From positions 112,067,771-112,131,770 of the forward strand of contig OY757907.1 in NCBI GenBank assembly GCA_963585895.1: a stretch of DNA of 64,000 nucleotides. The letters run 5' to 3'. This DNA comes from Sepioteuthis lessoniana (taxonomy: Eukaryota > Mollusca > Cephalopoda > Myopsida > Loliginidae). Under the pieces are notes generated by a model. That model did not search any database, was not told the DNA's origin, and saw only the letters and a list, made by a program, of their open reading frames with translations. Below are positions 33,310 through 44,964 of this stretch, in pieces. A program made the translations under genes and the position numbers. Each line of letters begins with the position of its first letter. The stretch's first letter is position 1.

Positions 33310-33960
33310 GTTTGGTTGGTTTTCTTTTACGGCCTATCAACTCTTTTCGGGTCATTTAACGCCGAATTAAGACATTTTGATAAAAGTTTCAAACGATTTA
33401 GTTTAGCGGTATTGCACAGTTTTGTTATATGTGACCAATAAATAGGGCCCTGTCAGATGCTACCTCTCCCTTCAGAGTAGACCTGGAAGCGATGCAAAGG
33501 GTACTCCGCATTCCCCAAAGCTGTAGTATTACCGCAGCCTTACTATCGGCTTGTTTATTTTCATATCAAGGACACTCGTTGCAGGAGTCTCACCCCTCTG
33601 CAGAGATTCAGTCAGTTTATTCTGCAGCCCAGCCAACTCGGCTATTTTTATTTTGGTGATAGGAAAATATTTTATGACGTATCAGTCCATTGAGGGTTGT
33701 TTTATGTCAGGAAGTGAAGGAAATTCACTCATTGGTACATTTTTGTGCAGATGATACTTAAGTTGTTTTTATTGTATACTGTCCTGTTGAATACGATTAA
33801 TTATGAAGTAGATCTATTTGACCCATAGATTGGACTTTAACCAGTACTACCATTCCATGTCATAGTGAAACCGGGAGTTCCAGGAATAAAACTCACCTCA
33901 CAAATGAGTGTCGTACACAGTACGTCCCCTTTTAGCCAAAGAACTTGCTTCTCTTCAGGG
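33310..33960 (+). repeat. Two family D copies in tandem
   Basis: First copy 33310-33640: ACGGCCTATCAACTC, TCATTTAACGCCGAATTAAG, CAGATGCTACCTCTCC, GTCTCACCCCTCTGCAGAG and CAGTTTATTCTGCAGCCC. Second copy to about 33960: TGACGTATCAGTCC, ATCTATTTGACCCATAGATTGG, ACTACCATTCC, more decayed. Confidence 0.8.
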
Positions 33961-33969
33961 GATATAATC

Positions 33970-34420
33970 AGAATATTGTAAACTAAGTCGACAGAGTGTA
34001 AATTAAAATCTATTTACATAGTAAGACAACAGTTTTACTTTTTTTTGTATTTCGGATATACACGCTTTCAGAAATCCTTAATTGTACGGCTTATCACGAG
34101 TTAACTCCGGAAAAACCTTATTTCTATTTGACTGAATGTAATGAAACACAATGTAATAAGCTTTACTAAGAAAATAGTTCCACTTGTGAATCCTTGATGA
34201 AAATTCAGTTATAACCCGAGAAAAAATATAAGAGTGAAAAAAATGTAATTAAAAAAATCCAGTTAGGAAAATAACAACTTTCAGAAAATCTATATTTTTC
34301 CGTAGAAAGTCTTATAGACATTAGTGTCCAGTTTTGTAATCTTTACAACAGATTCTTAACGAAACTAAACGCAATGACGTCTGCTTTATCAACCTTATCT
34401 GAAACAACCTTTGTATTGTT
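33970..34420. other. No assignable feature
   Basis: AT-rich unassigned sequence. Confidence 0.45.
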
Positions 34421-34424
34421 AAAA

Positions 34425-34640
34425 CTTTGACTTTAACGGCATGTCAACCCATCTAAGGGGATTTTATGCCAAGATGTTTCGGGGTCACCTTCATTGTACA
34501 TTCATATTTACATTTTTGAAGTAGATATTTCTTATTTTTTCTTTACATCTTCCTTACAGAAATTACTACGAGTCAGAGTGGACATGAAGGGTTACTCCAT
34601 ATTCTCCAGAAGTAAATGCAATTTTGTATCCTACCCGTAA
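34425..34640 (+). repeat. Family D fragment, GGCATGTCAA variant
   Basis: TTTAACGGCATGTCAACCC, TTTTATGCCAAG, AGTCAGAGTGGACATGAAGGG, TTACTCCATATTCTCC. Confidence 0.65.
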
Positions 34641-34649
34641 CATTCTGAA

Positions 34650-35128
34650 ATTACTTTTTGTTTCTTGTTGAAAGGTGTTCGTATTATGGACGAATATAAT
34701 TTCTTAATAATATTTTATTTAAAATCAACTTAATTAGAGTTTATGAGAGACGTTGTTTAAAGAAAATTCTTGAAGTACATAACCGATTTAATCGAGAAAT
34801 ACAGCAAAATATCAGTAACAAACGATTTGATGTTGCGTTGCCCTGTTTTTCTTTTTGTTCAATGGAAAGTCAGTAGTTCGCATCTTCCCAATGTCAAAAA
34901 TTGTACATTTTCTTGTTGTCAAGCACAATACATTTTTTTGATAAACCGATTCGTCATTGTTTTCATTCATGTCAAATTTTCACCTGTAATTGTATTGGTT
35001 TATTCTACGAGTCCATGAAATGCGAAACATAATCACATCCTATGGACGACTCACCAAAGCCTTTTGACGATCGAAATTTCATTTGGACGTTTAAGTTTTC
35101 CTTCCACTAAGATGAATATTCTAAAAAC

Positions 35129-35168
<40 letters not shown>

Positions 35169-36022
35169 AACACACCAAACAAGGAAAAGAATATCAGAGA
35201 GAAAAATAATGTTGATCCTAGCAAATCTGTTGATATAAAACACGCGAATAAAATAAGAGAATAATTTCTATAATGTATCAAATGAAATTGAAACCAAGTA
35301 ATCAAAAGAAATACAAAATGTAGAAAAATACTGACTAGATTATACAAGGTGTCTCAAAATTGATGCTAACCATTAATATGATAATGATTTATAACTAAGA
35401 CAAGCGCAATGGTTGTGATTTGGAACACATCCTGTAAAAAAAAAAGTATCCTCTCAGCTTGTGAAATCAAACCAAGGTTTTTCGTTTAATTGTTGTTATA
35501 TCAGCTTCCCCGACAAGTATTGTTTTAGTTTGTCTTAGTAATAAATAAAACATCCTATTAATGGGTTGCATCTATTTTGAGACAGTTTCAAATGATTTTG
35601 TCAAATAAGTAGTGACGCCAAATATTTTGCCTCGCTTGTCCAAGGTATTGTGATCGAGGATTAATAGTTACTATTTGTAAATCTGAAGGATAAAGAACAT
35701 TATTTTTAGGAGAGTTATTAGCAGCCACATGGATTCAATGTATATTGAGAAACTATATACACGTATATTATACACGAAGGGTGAAAAGTACAGAGACTGA
35801 AGCTTTACATTTTCAAATTTAAAAATCAAGTTTGACAAACGGAAGAACTTAAAGAGAAAGGATATAGCGTCAACATTGAGAATCAATGCCCGTTTGACAA
35901 AGAAAAAAATCGAAGCCAATCTCAATGTTTTAACAAAATGTTTTAACGATATTATCTGATTTTTCAGGCTTCGGCTTGGAGTATTGCAACATATTCCCTC
36001 ACGGATACGACAAGAATATACT

Positions 36023-36064
<42 letters not shown>

Positions 36065-36240
36065 GATAGATAGAGGAGATGAGATTGGCATGAAGATGGG
36101 AGCAGGGACAGACCGACATGACGAATAAGACAGAAACAAAATAATGTTAAAAAAATTCTCTAAAATAATGAAGAGACGAACTTCCGTCCACAGAAAAAGG
36201 AAAATAAAAGACAGAATTTAATAGTTATGGTTTTTAGCCG
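34650..36240. other. Unassigned, with GA and TA microsatellites
   Basis: (GA)n at 35132-35166 and (TA)n at about 36026-36061. The rest is AT-rich with no supported exon. Confidence 0.55.
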
Positions 36241-36344
36241 AAAGGAAAAAAAAAAAAAAAAAGATGTCGTCCGAGTGAGACCGGAGCACGTAGGTTTTGG
36301 AAGTGGGGTGAATGGCAGGAATGGGGTTTAGCATCGATGGAGAT

Positions 36345-36602
36345 TCAGACAGATTCGGTCATAGGGCACACTCTCTTGGCACCAGATAATTGGACAATGT
36401 CATCCCTGCAGTAGTGTCCTACCACGTTGGAATAAGCGACCACAACCCCCTCCCTTTTTCTCTTTGTCGAAAAGGGAAGAGATGACTCAGGAGGCCATAG
36501 TTGGACGTGTGCCGTCTCGGCGCCCCTGTCGCTACCGCTGCTGCTAAGGCCGTTTTCGTGAAACCATAGTCTGCATTTCACTGTACTGACATCCTCCGCC
36601 AT
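36345..36602 (-). CDS. Candidate 85-codon ORF or first exon in a CpG-richer patch
   Basis: The minus-strand frame starts MAEDVSTVKCRLWFHENG, has a Ser/Gly stretch (LSSSGSDRGAE), a basic STKRKREG cluster that could act as a nuclear signal, and ends KRVCPMTESV before a stop. Codon content is less AT-biased than the window and the surrounding 36265-36800 is visibly enriched in CpG. The start codon lies in AGATGGCGG, a YY1-like motif, and a second YY1-like site (AATATGGCGG on the plus strand) lies about 40 bases upstream. YY1 sites over start codons are common in animal promoters. The -3 position is T, a weak initiation context. No clear splice donor precedes the stop, and I recognise no family. 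It could equally be an old GC-rich element. Confidence 0.35.
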   Translation of the reverse strand: MAEDVSTVKCRLWFHENGLSSSGSDRGAETAHVQLWPPESSLPFSTKRKREGVVVAYSNVVGHYCRDDIVQLSGAKRVCPMTESV

Positions 36603-36604
36603 CT

Positions 36605-36790
36605 AATTCGGCTACAACATCCAACACCGATACTGAAACCAATATGGCGGTACACACGACTTTTTTTTCCCTCATTGGCTGAGTAGACAGCACAGAGGTT
36701 CTTGAACAACGTGGAATGTTGGGATCTGGCCATAAACTGATGAATTCCGATTTGCCAAAATATACCGTTCCGCTTACTTGCACACTATTA
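36605..36790 (-). promoter_or_regulatory. Possible promoter / 5' UTR upstream of the 36.3 kb ORF
   Basis: On the minus strand this precedes the ATG. It contains CCGCCATATTGG (YY1-like; also an inverted-CCAAT-like ATTGG) and CTCAGCCAATGAGG, a CCAAT box. There is no TATA box. The call depends on the ORF being real. Confidence 0.3.
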
Positions 36791-36799
36791 CGAATTACT

Positions 36800-37875
36800 T
36801 TTTTTGACCCCTCTGTATTATAAAACTCTTTGTCTTACTACGTGCTGCCGTCATTTAGCATAGAATCTTATCTATTCGATAAATTTGAACCAGTTGATTG
36901 GTCTACTTATTTGCCGTGTTACTTATCATTTCTCCTGCCTCGTTGAATATTTCATACCCTTGTAGAATTCATTCCACCGGGAAATAATCTGGAACCAATT
37001 TTCTTTTAATAAAGCTATTTAAGACCTTAAGTTCGACACACTTTTTAGTACCACTTCATTACATACATATCCTTATCATTGCACTCGGTGCTTAAAGGCC
37101 GGTTCTTCATTTTATGACAACATACAATAATATTCAATATAAAGACTAATTCAATAATACAAATTATTACAGAAATTCCAGTTACCTTGCGTTTTAAGTT
37201 TAAAAGATATATTGGAAGTGTTTTTCTTTAGCCTGGATGTAAGATTTTGCCAGTGTTTATTTCAAGTGTTTGTTAAGTTATACATAATATCACTTAAACT
37301 TTAATTTAATATGTCCCTAATAGATGACAAAAGTGAACAATGAACAAACAATCACCATTCAAAAACTGCATTGATTGCACAGCACAAACGGTAGGTCAGC
37401 ATAATTATTTTCACTATAGAATATTGAGCAAAATATTTTCAGAGTTAATATATGATCATTTTTTTAAAGGTAAATTATGTCATTAATAATAATAATATTT
37501 GAGTCTTTATCAAATTTTAAATAACGTATAACAGATTTTAATTCAACTATCCAATGAAAAAAAAAGCAGACAACACCAAAAGAGGTATTTGAACAAAAAC
37601 ACGTCGTACAACTTAAAAAGACTATTAGATTTACACTTACATTAAGGAAAAAAGATATAAATTTAATTGTGAAAATTTCTTGACTCAAAAGAGAGATAGG
37701 AAAAGGGTACCCCGATACAGCAGAGATAGGATGTAACGTTCATGAGAAAATAAGCTAAAATTAAATTTCCACGGTTTTTTCTATTAAAGCAAAAATTTAC
37801 AGCGATTAAAAAATGGACAACAAGCTTAAAATTGGGGTTATCAATAATAATTTAGCACAAGTGGATATGGCACAA
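36800..37875. other. No assignable feature
   Basis: AT-rich unassigned DNA leading into the microsatellite array. Confidence 0.5.
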
Positions 37876-37879
37876 GAGT

Positions 37880-37903
37880 ACACATATATATATATATATA
37901 TCT

Positions 37904-37951
<48 letters not shown>

Positions 37952-37953
37952 AT

Positions 37954-37995
<42 letters not shown>

Positions 37996-37997
37996 AT

Positions 37998-38035
<38 letters not shown>

Positions 38036-38071
38036 ATACACACATATATATATATATATATATATATCTAT

Positions 38072-38121
<50 letters not shown>

Positions 38122-38123
38122 AT

Positions 38124-38169
<46 letters not shown>

Positions 38170-38171
38170 AT

Positions 38172-38215
<44 letters not shown>

Positions 38216-38217
38216 AT

Positions 38218-38257
<40 letters not shown>

Positions 38258-38259
38258 AT

Positions 38260-38303
<44 letters not shown>

Positions 38304-38305
38304 AT

Positions 38306-38343
<38 letters not shown>

Positions 38344-38345
38344 AT

Positions 38346-38383
<38 letters not shown>

Positions 38384-38385
38384 AT

Positions 38386-38423
<38 letters not shown>

Positions 38424-38425
38424 AT

Positions 38426-38465
<40 letters not shown>

Positions 38466-38467
38466 AT

Positions 38468-38501
<34 letters not shown>

Positions 38502-38505
38502 CTAT

Positions 38506-38545
<40 letters not shown>

Positions 38546-38547
38546 AT

Positions 38548-38579
<32 letters not shown>

Positions 38580-38583
38580 CTAT

Positions 38584-38615
<32 letters not shown>

Positions 38616-38619
38616 CTAT

Positions 38620-38651
<32 letters not shown>

Positions 38652-38655
38652 CTAT

Positions 38656-38687
<32 letters not shown>

Positions 38688-38691
38688 CTAT

Positions 38692-38725
<34 letters not shown>

Positions 38726-38729
38726 CTAT

Positions 38730-38769
<40 letters not shown>

Positions 38770-38771
38770 AT

Positions 38772-38811
<40 letters not shown>

Positions 38812-38813
38812 AT

Positions 38814-38859
<46 letters not shown>

Positions 38860-38861
38860 AT

Positions 38862-38895
<34 letters not shown>

Positions 38896-38908
38896 CTATA
38901 CACACATA
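37880..38908. repeat. Compound (TA)n / TCTATACACACA array
   Basis: Over 1 kb of TA dinucleotides is broken at intervals averaging about 40 bases by the same 12-mer TCTATACACACA. I count about 24 interruptions, all in one orientation. An initial variant block reads TCTACACACACACACA. The units differ only in TA number. The 443-codon frame across it is repeat translation, not a gene. The array runs straight into the assembly gap, so its true length is unknown. Confidence 0.97.
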
Positions 38909-39108
38909 NNNNNNNNNNNNNNNNNNNNNNNNNNNNNNNNNNNNNNNNNNNNNNNNNNNNNNNNNNNNNNNNNNNNNNNNNNNNNNNNNNNNNNNNNNNN
39001 NNNNNNNNNNNNNNNNNNNNNNNNNNNNNNNNNNNNNNNNNNNNNNNNNNNNNNNNNNNNNNNNNNNNNNNNNNNNNNNNNNNNNNNNNNNNNNNNNNNN
39101 NNNNNNNN
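38909..39108. other. Assembly gap (200 N)
   Basis: Exactly 200 N follow the array. A round number suggests a placeholder, so the real distance may differ. Unique sequence resumes at 39109. Confidence 0.99.
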
Positions 39109-39179
39109 GTTGAGATCTTAAGAGAAATTTGTACTTCATTTTAAAGGAAAGGTTGCCAAGTTTTATGGAGGGTCTAACA

Positions 39180-40300
39180 ATTATTTGAACGGCATGTCAA
39201 ACCGTCTAAGGTTAGTTTATTACAAGGGGTTATAGAATCACATTCTTTGTATGTGTGTATTTACATCTCTTTACGTAGTTGTTTAAAGGTGTTTTTCTTT
39301 TTCTCCACCACACAGTCTAGCTGAATATGAATCATTTTTTTCAGATCTATTTGACCCATAGATTGGATTTAGTTTGGTTTATAGCTCATCAACCATTGGA
39401 GGTTATCTAATGCCGAATCCTTTTCATACACAAAGTAAAAGTTGGCGATTATAGTCGAGGGTGACCCTACGGCTCAGTTTTCGATAGGTGTAAGGGAGGG
39501 CGCTACTCCTTTCCCTGGATTGCTTCATTTTACCCTTGATCCATACCTTATAATGCTGAGTGTTAAGCAAGGAAGCATTAAGCACCATTTTTTAGTCTTT
39601 GGTATGACTCGACCTGAGATTGAAACCAGGTCTCCCGGGCCATTGGCGAACACTAACCATTATACCGATGTCTGGTTAATACATACATACATATTAAATC
39701 ATTACTTAACACATTTCCTAGATAAAATTTTAAAACGAGCCTGAACTCATGATTTTAATTATTGCTATTTTACATTGAAAAGAAATGACTGTTTAATTTG
39801 ATTGTCAATCAGTCGAATAATCAAACCGTTCTATTTCAAGCAATTCAGTTTTGCATAAGTCCAATTTAAATGTCAAAAAGTTCTATTTGACCCATAGAAC
39901 TATAAGGTGCTACCATTCCGGGCCAGAATGGACCTGGGAGCAATGGCAATGAAAGGGTACCCCGCATTCCCCAAAACTCTAGTATTATTGAAGTCACACC
40001 ATCAGATTGTTTAGTGTCATATCCAGCAAACTCGTTGGGAAAGCCATACCTCTCTGCAGAATACTACTACTCCGTACAACGTGAACCTCTGAGTAATAGT
40101 GACAAGAGAGTACTTTATACTTCGCAAATTTTGAACCTTACTATCTGATGCAGTTTTGATTCATATCCAAGACATCACCGTTTTGGGGGAGTGGAGTTAC
40201 CTGCCTGTAAGGGATAATATCAGCAAGTTTTAGCTGGGCTTTTATCAAGAGAAAAGTATTCAAATTTATTAATGCAGCCCGCTCAACATCGGCAATAGAG
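39180..40300 (+). repeat. Cluster of three family D copies, one split by a SINE
   Basis: Copy one is 39180-39365 (ACGGCATGTCAAACC, ACCACACAGTCTAGC, CTATTTGACCCATAGATTGG). Copy two begins at 39366 (GGTTTATAGCTCATCAACC, GGTTATCTAATGCCG), is interrupted by a SINE-B and resumes near 39800 (GAATAATCAAACCGTTC, CTACCATTCCGGGCCAG, GGTACCCCGCATTCCCC, CATACCTCTCTGCAGA). Copy three is about 40090-40300 (CTATCTGATGCAGTTTTG, ATCCAAGACATCACC). Confidence 0.8.
39438..39680 (-). mobile_element. SINE-B copy inside family D
   Basis: Reversed: GTTAGTGTTCGCCAATGGCC, CGGGAGACCTGGTTTCAATC, AGGTCGAGTCATACC, GCATTATAAGGTATGGATC and GGGTCACCCTCGACTATAATC. Family D sequence flanks it on both sides, so the SINE is the younger insertion. 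Confidence 0.85.
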
Positions 40301-40439
40301 CATAGACATAAGTTTTAGGTTGTTTTTCCTCAAGCTCCCTGTTTTCCACCGCTAACCCACTGTTTTTGACTTTGACCATACGTACCTGTCCAAATGAAAA
40401 TGGAATAAAATTGACTTTAGACAAGAGCCTTGTTTACCG

Positions 40440-40665
40440 GCATTAGATTTCTTATTTAATGATATAACAACCTTCCTGGTTTATTTAATCCCAAATTCCT
40501 TATAGAAGAAAAGAAGTAGTATTAACCTATATAAAGGAGATTGTCATGCCTTTCATAAAGATATTAATCCAAAAGCTTTTGTAATAACCTCACAAGAGTT
40601 CAAACCCGTTTTCTACAATGTTGCAATCTTGCTCGTTAGCCATTACATAACGGAGACTTCTCTTC
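40440..40665 (-). mobile_element. SINE-C copy, degenerate
   Basis: TTTAATGATATAACAACC, GGTTTATTTAATCCC, TATTAACCTATATAAAGG, AAGAGTTCAAACCCG (box B in reverse) and GTTAGCCATTACATAACGG. Confidence 0.7.
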
Positions 40666-40669
40666 TTGG

Positions 40670-41258
40670 CATTCGGACTAAGATCTGCTTCTTGTCCTCT
40701 GAACAAATCTTTCAAAGCAATCGTAAAAATAGAAAATACAATTATCTAAATAACGTCAAATTCAAAACGTGGTCAAGAAGTAATGATACAAATACCCGAA
40801 CACATTTTTGGCTTTTGTATTCGTTGTATTAAGATTTCATTCAAGTTCTCAGTTTTGAAGCTGAAAACTGATTTAAAAAATCTGTTCTCAACCTGATCCC
40901 ACGGAGTAATAAAAAATGATTTTGATTTCAATGATGGCCCTGCCCGCTCAGATTATTTTAATCGAAACTATCAAAAACTATGAATATGTTTTTTTTTGTT
41001 TTTTCTTTTTAGAAAAGATGATTCAATTTCAAAGCAAATTAATCAATTGGAAATGCTTACTTAATATACAGAATTAATGAATATATCGAACGTTTTTCCA
41101 AAGTGTTAAGTACATTGCCTCAGGTTTGCCGAGATAGAAAAAACGAAAAACAAACTAATATCCCGCATTGGTTCATTAGGATAAAAACATGTTCTGATGT
41201 TCTAGATATATTAATATATCCCTATTATATCTAAGTCACAAAGGTTAATGCAGTTTTT

Positions 41259-41327
<69 letters not shown>

Positions 41328-41590
41328 AAAGATAAAGCAACTCTAGTGACCTTCACAATTTCATATCATTACCACGTACTTACCTACAAGTCGTAACGGG
41401 CTGTAGAATTTAATGATGTACATGGCAAGGTATCTTAGATATTTTTTCTTGTCTCAAATTTTTCCCAGAACACGTTCGAATTTAACCAACCGTAACGCAA
41501 TACCGATGTGACCCGGAGTTCGCAGCAGTAATCACCGAAGGAACACGGTTCAATAAATCCAAGAAGAGAACTGTGACTTAAAACCAGAAC
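40670..41590. other. Unassigned, with a (TA)n tract
   Basis: (TA)n microsatellite at about 41262-41326; otherwise unassigned. From about 41480 CpG becomes more frequent. Confidence 0.5.
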
Positions 41591-41594
41591 TTAC

Positions 41595-41640
41595 CACTCC
41601 TCCCCACCCGATCGTTATCGCGCGAATAACATTCTCGCAT
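41595..41640 (-). CDS. Possible short first coding exon with strong splice donor
   Basis: On the minus strand an ATG (41638-41640) opens MRECYSRDNDRVGRS... and runs into the donor GGAGTG|GTAAGT (intron start at 41594). GTAAGT is the animal consensus. The local sequence has CpGs (CGCGCGATAACGATCGGG) unusual for the window, which could mark a promoter. A (GT)n tract follows upstream at about 41676-41691. Nothing identifies the product and downstream exons were not found, so this is only a candidate. Confidence 0.2.
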
Positions 41641-41802
41641 TAACCTTCTCTTTGGTGTGTGTATAAAAATCAAGTATACACACACACACACAGAGTGTCG
41701 TGACGATTTCTCTGCTTCACTGGCGTAAATACTTTTTGTTTCTATTTCAGTAATCAAAGAACATTTCCTTTGTGGAATTCATCGAAGCTTGATTCAAATC
41801 TG

Positions 41803-41808
<6 letters not shown>

Positions 41809-41840
<32 letters not shown>
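41809..41840. repeat. A homopolymer, about 31 bases
   Basis: Uninterrupted run of A after CTGAATCTT. It could be the tail of an old retroposed element, but no body was recognised next to it. Confidence 0.9.
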
Positions 41841-41844
<4 letters not shown>

Positions 41845-41845
<1 letters not shown>

Positions 41846-42465
41846 TCCAGAATCAAAGCACCGAAATCAACAACCTGTTTCTTGACTTATAAGAAAATTC
41901 AAAATCACGAAGAAATATTACGCATTTCAACATTTTTAAATTCCTTACGATCCTAAAGCAGATAAAAGTACAATAAAAGAAATTTTCATTGAGTCTTCGA
42001 TTTTTCAGGATTTTTTCATTATAAGTGAGCGTAGTTGAACGAGTAACAAGCAGTTAACATTAAATATCTGACACCTATACTGAACTCTAGTAAGAGAATA
42101 CCAGCAGGGTTTCTTCTGGAGGAGAAGAATGGTTTGCATATGTTCCTTTCCTACTTCGACAGTTTAAATTTCAACATTTAACTGAAGATATTCAGTCGTT
42201 CTACCTCTTAAAGACTTTATTGTTGAACGCAAATGACCAAATCATGCTAGAAATAGAAATACTGGCTGATATTTTCAACGCTTAATCTGATTGGTCTAAA
42301 AAGGTTGTTTAATACACTTATTTGGTGTTTGAGGATATCCGAGAATGGACTGCGTAGTACTTCTATTTTCATAAAGTCTTAGCAGCGGGTAATAATAAAT
42401 TTTAGGCTTAGATAAATTCGAAGAGCGATTGAGAGCGCTCGTTGAAATTGTCAAATTTCTTCAGA
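41845..42465. other. No assignable feature
   Basis: AT-rich unassigned sequence. Confidence 0.45.
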
Positions 42466-42572
42466 TAGGGGGAAGGAGAAAGAGAGAGAGAGGAGCGGAG
42501 AGAGGATAAGAGAGGAGAGGAGCGGAGGGAGAGAGGGAGATAGAGAGAGGGAGGGAGAGAGAGAGAAAAGAA
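42466..42572. repeat. GA-rich microsatellite
   Basis: GAGAGAGAGAG with GGAGCGGAGAGAGG interruptions; plus strand almost all purine. Confidence 0.9.
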
Positions 42573-42579
42573 AAAGTAA

Positions 42580-42815
42580 ATGTTGCAATTGTTATATTTG
42601 ACTCATACATGGAACCCTAACAGGTACTACCAATCCGGACTTTAGTGTTCCTGGAGAAATGGCATTGAATGTGTACTCCACATTCCCCCTAACTTCAGGA
42701 CTGGAGCCTCTCCATCAGTACCTTACCCAGAAAACTCTTTGGAGAGGTATTGTCTTCCAGAGATGCAGTCAACATATTCCACTACACTGCCGACAGGTTG
42801 GGTGGTCACTTTGTT
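42580..42815 (+). repeat. Family D fragment
   Basis: ATTTGACTCATACATGGAACC, CAGGTACTACCAATCCGG, GTGTACTCCACATTCCCCC, CAGAGATGCAGTCAACATATTCC. Confidence 0.75.
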
Positions 42816-42819
42816 TTCG

Positions 42820-43915
42820 GATTAGTGGAATCTAAAATTATCAGCGAATTCTTTCATAAAGATTATAAGTTTGACATGTGAAACCGTTTTTAAAACTGTC
42901 TTTGCAAAATACATGATCTTTTGAACATTTGTAAAGATTACTTATTCAATCTTTAAATGAATAGAAACTTCCTACAATTTGTTTAAGCATGATGCTATAA
43001 ATTCATTTTAATTGAAGACTCCCCTCAATTTCTAGAAAAGTCACCAAATTTAGAAGCATTGAAAGCTGTGCATTGTTAGTTATTTCCTCTATTAGCAATT
43101 TTTTCTCATGTAATGTGGTCCCCATACCATCAACAACCTCAGCGGACAGCCGACAGACAGTTCAGAAAGGTCAGTTGTGACGAGAGTACTGTTTAAAACC
43201 AAAATGGCTATATGCAGTCACTTGGGATTTGCAGAGATTCAAAGGGTGTCAATTCAGTACCGAGACAGTGAAGACCCAAGTCAAATAATTTTGGGTTAAA
43301 GTGAAATGTCCTCCTCATCGAGTAATCATTTCCTCCGTCACAGAAAACCCAATTCACATATTCCACTTTATCAGTTTGAAGATATAATCAAAGATCAATT
43401 AATTAGAAAAAACAAACCTGGTTGGCATAATTCTTACCCACGTCAAAATAGAGAACGGTGAGTAGTGTTTATTTCACTAGTTCCATTCATGGACAGAATA
43501 GAGCTTCTTGAGCTCACTAGATTTTCGGACAACTGACAGAGAAAACAAGAATAAAATGTTTGTGTTGGAAACCCTAATGACAATCTCTCAAACTTGTGGA
43601 TTAGCCGTAGAAAACAAAGCTATTGAGAAAAAAAAAACCCATCAACAAGAGCCGGTGGATATTGGTGAAAAATCCAAGTGACTGAAGTAGACGACGATGG
43701 TTCAGATTTTGAAAGTGCTGAGTTTCGAATACTTCATGCCTCTGAAACCTAGCTCTGAATGTTAAAATCTTATTGATTAATCTGGTTAATTTTTATCTTC
43801 TCTCTTATAGGCTTCACCGTAAGGTATCTAAGATTACATAAATTTTTGAAATAGTAGTAATAATTGATGTTGGTCTGTGCAATATCGATTAACAATTTTG
43901 CATATATCTGCGTTT
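42820..43915. other. No assignable feature
   Basis: Unassigned, somewhat less AT-rich at 43130-43400; no ORF or repeat support. Confidence 0.45.
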
Positions 43916-43918
43916 TAT

Positions 43919-44388
43919 TGTTGTATATTGACCTACGACCCCAACGGGCTGTCAACATAGGAAATGCACCTGTGTAAATAACAGGTGCATCCGGTCGAGG
44001 AATATCAGGGTATTATAACCTTGACCGTGGACAGGTTAAATGAGTGCCAAATTGTGACACCCACATGAAGGTGGGAGTTGAACTATTATATAACTCAGGG
44101 CACAGGAAATTCAATAGGTTGGGGATAAGACGAGTTAGAGATAAGATGTGGTAGAGAAAACCAGCACCTAGAAAGGCTGGGCCCCCGGTTGAGCAGCCCA
44201 GGAGAACGGGAAAGAAATGCGGTAATGGCCAATAGAGTGGGGGTCAATATGTTGCAGTTCTGTTCGGTCTCCAACTCCCTCTCACACACAACCCTTTCAA
44301 ATCAAATGAGGTATATTTTTCTAAAAGAACTGTGTCGCTCGTCTTCATTGTGTTATGATTCTGCATGCAAATGTAAATGTATACAACA
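43919..44388 (+). mobile_element. Solo LTR, diverged relative of the 8.7 and 60.8 kb LTRs
   Basis: Begins TGTTGTATATTGACCTACG and ends ATGTATACAACA, with near-identical 4-bp flanks (TTAT at 43915, TTAC at 44389). A TATA box TATATAACTC lies near 44092. Shared blocks with the other LTRs include AGAGATAAGATGTGGTAGAG, GCCCCCGGTTGAGCAGCC, GGGGGTCAATATG and TCGGTCTCCAACTCCCTCTC. It is about 470 bp, shorter than its relatives, chiefly before the TATA box. Confidence 0.75.
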
Positions 44389-44389
44389 T

Positions 44390-44745
44390 TACATAAGTAA
44401 TAAATAAACTGACAAAACTTCTTTGATCTTCATTAATAAATGTGTTTGATCGATTTTAAGTTTTTCAACCCTTCAAGATATTTTCTACCAAACAATTAGG
44501 AAACCATGTTAATTGTACGTTTGATATTTACATTTTCGTTCAGTCGTTCTAAGAAGTTTTTGCCACAGTTACGATATTTATTATTCATAGCCAATACAAA
44601 TAATTTGCACTCAGTTGTATGGTCCATGTTCTTTTATAACATAGCAATAAATTTATTGCTTCAAGTAATTATTTCATAAATTTACAGTTAATAATCCTTA
44701 GTAAGCAATTATAACTTTATGTAATAAACTGTTTTTTGGTATTAG
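44390..44745. other. No assignable feature
   Basis: AT-rich, unassigned. Confidence 0.45.
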
Positions 44746-44749
44746 TATT

Positions 44750-44960
44750 CACATTCAATACTAATAATTTTTAAACATATATTGACCATAAATCGAAATC
44801 TAACATGCACTCCGAGCAGAGAAGACCTGGGAGTAGTGGCAATGAAGAGGTAATCCATATTCTCCAGATGTTTAGAACTGAAGCCTCCCCACTAGACGTA
44901 ATTTAGAGTTATACTCTGATCACCCTTTTTTTTAGAGGGGCGTATGCCTCTGCAGAGGAT
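44750..44960 (+). repeat. Family D fragment
   Basis: TATTGACCATAAATCG, ACATGCACTCCGAGCAGAG, AAGACCTGGGAGTAGTGGC, GAGGTAATCCATATTCTCC and CGTATGCCTCTGCAGAGG; it runs directly into a SINE-C. Confidence 0.7.
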
Positions 44961-44964
44961 TGGG

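Noticed and set aside
37813-39144. 443-codon open frame
   Set aside because: It is a translation of the (TA)n/TCTATACACACA array plus the N gap, giving only Tyr/Ile/Thr/His repeats.
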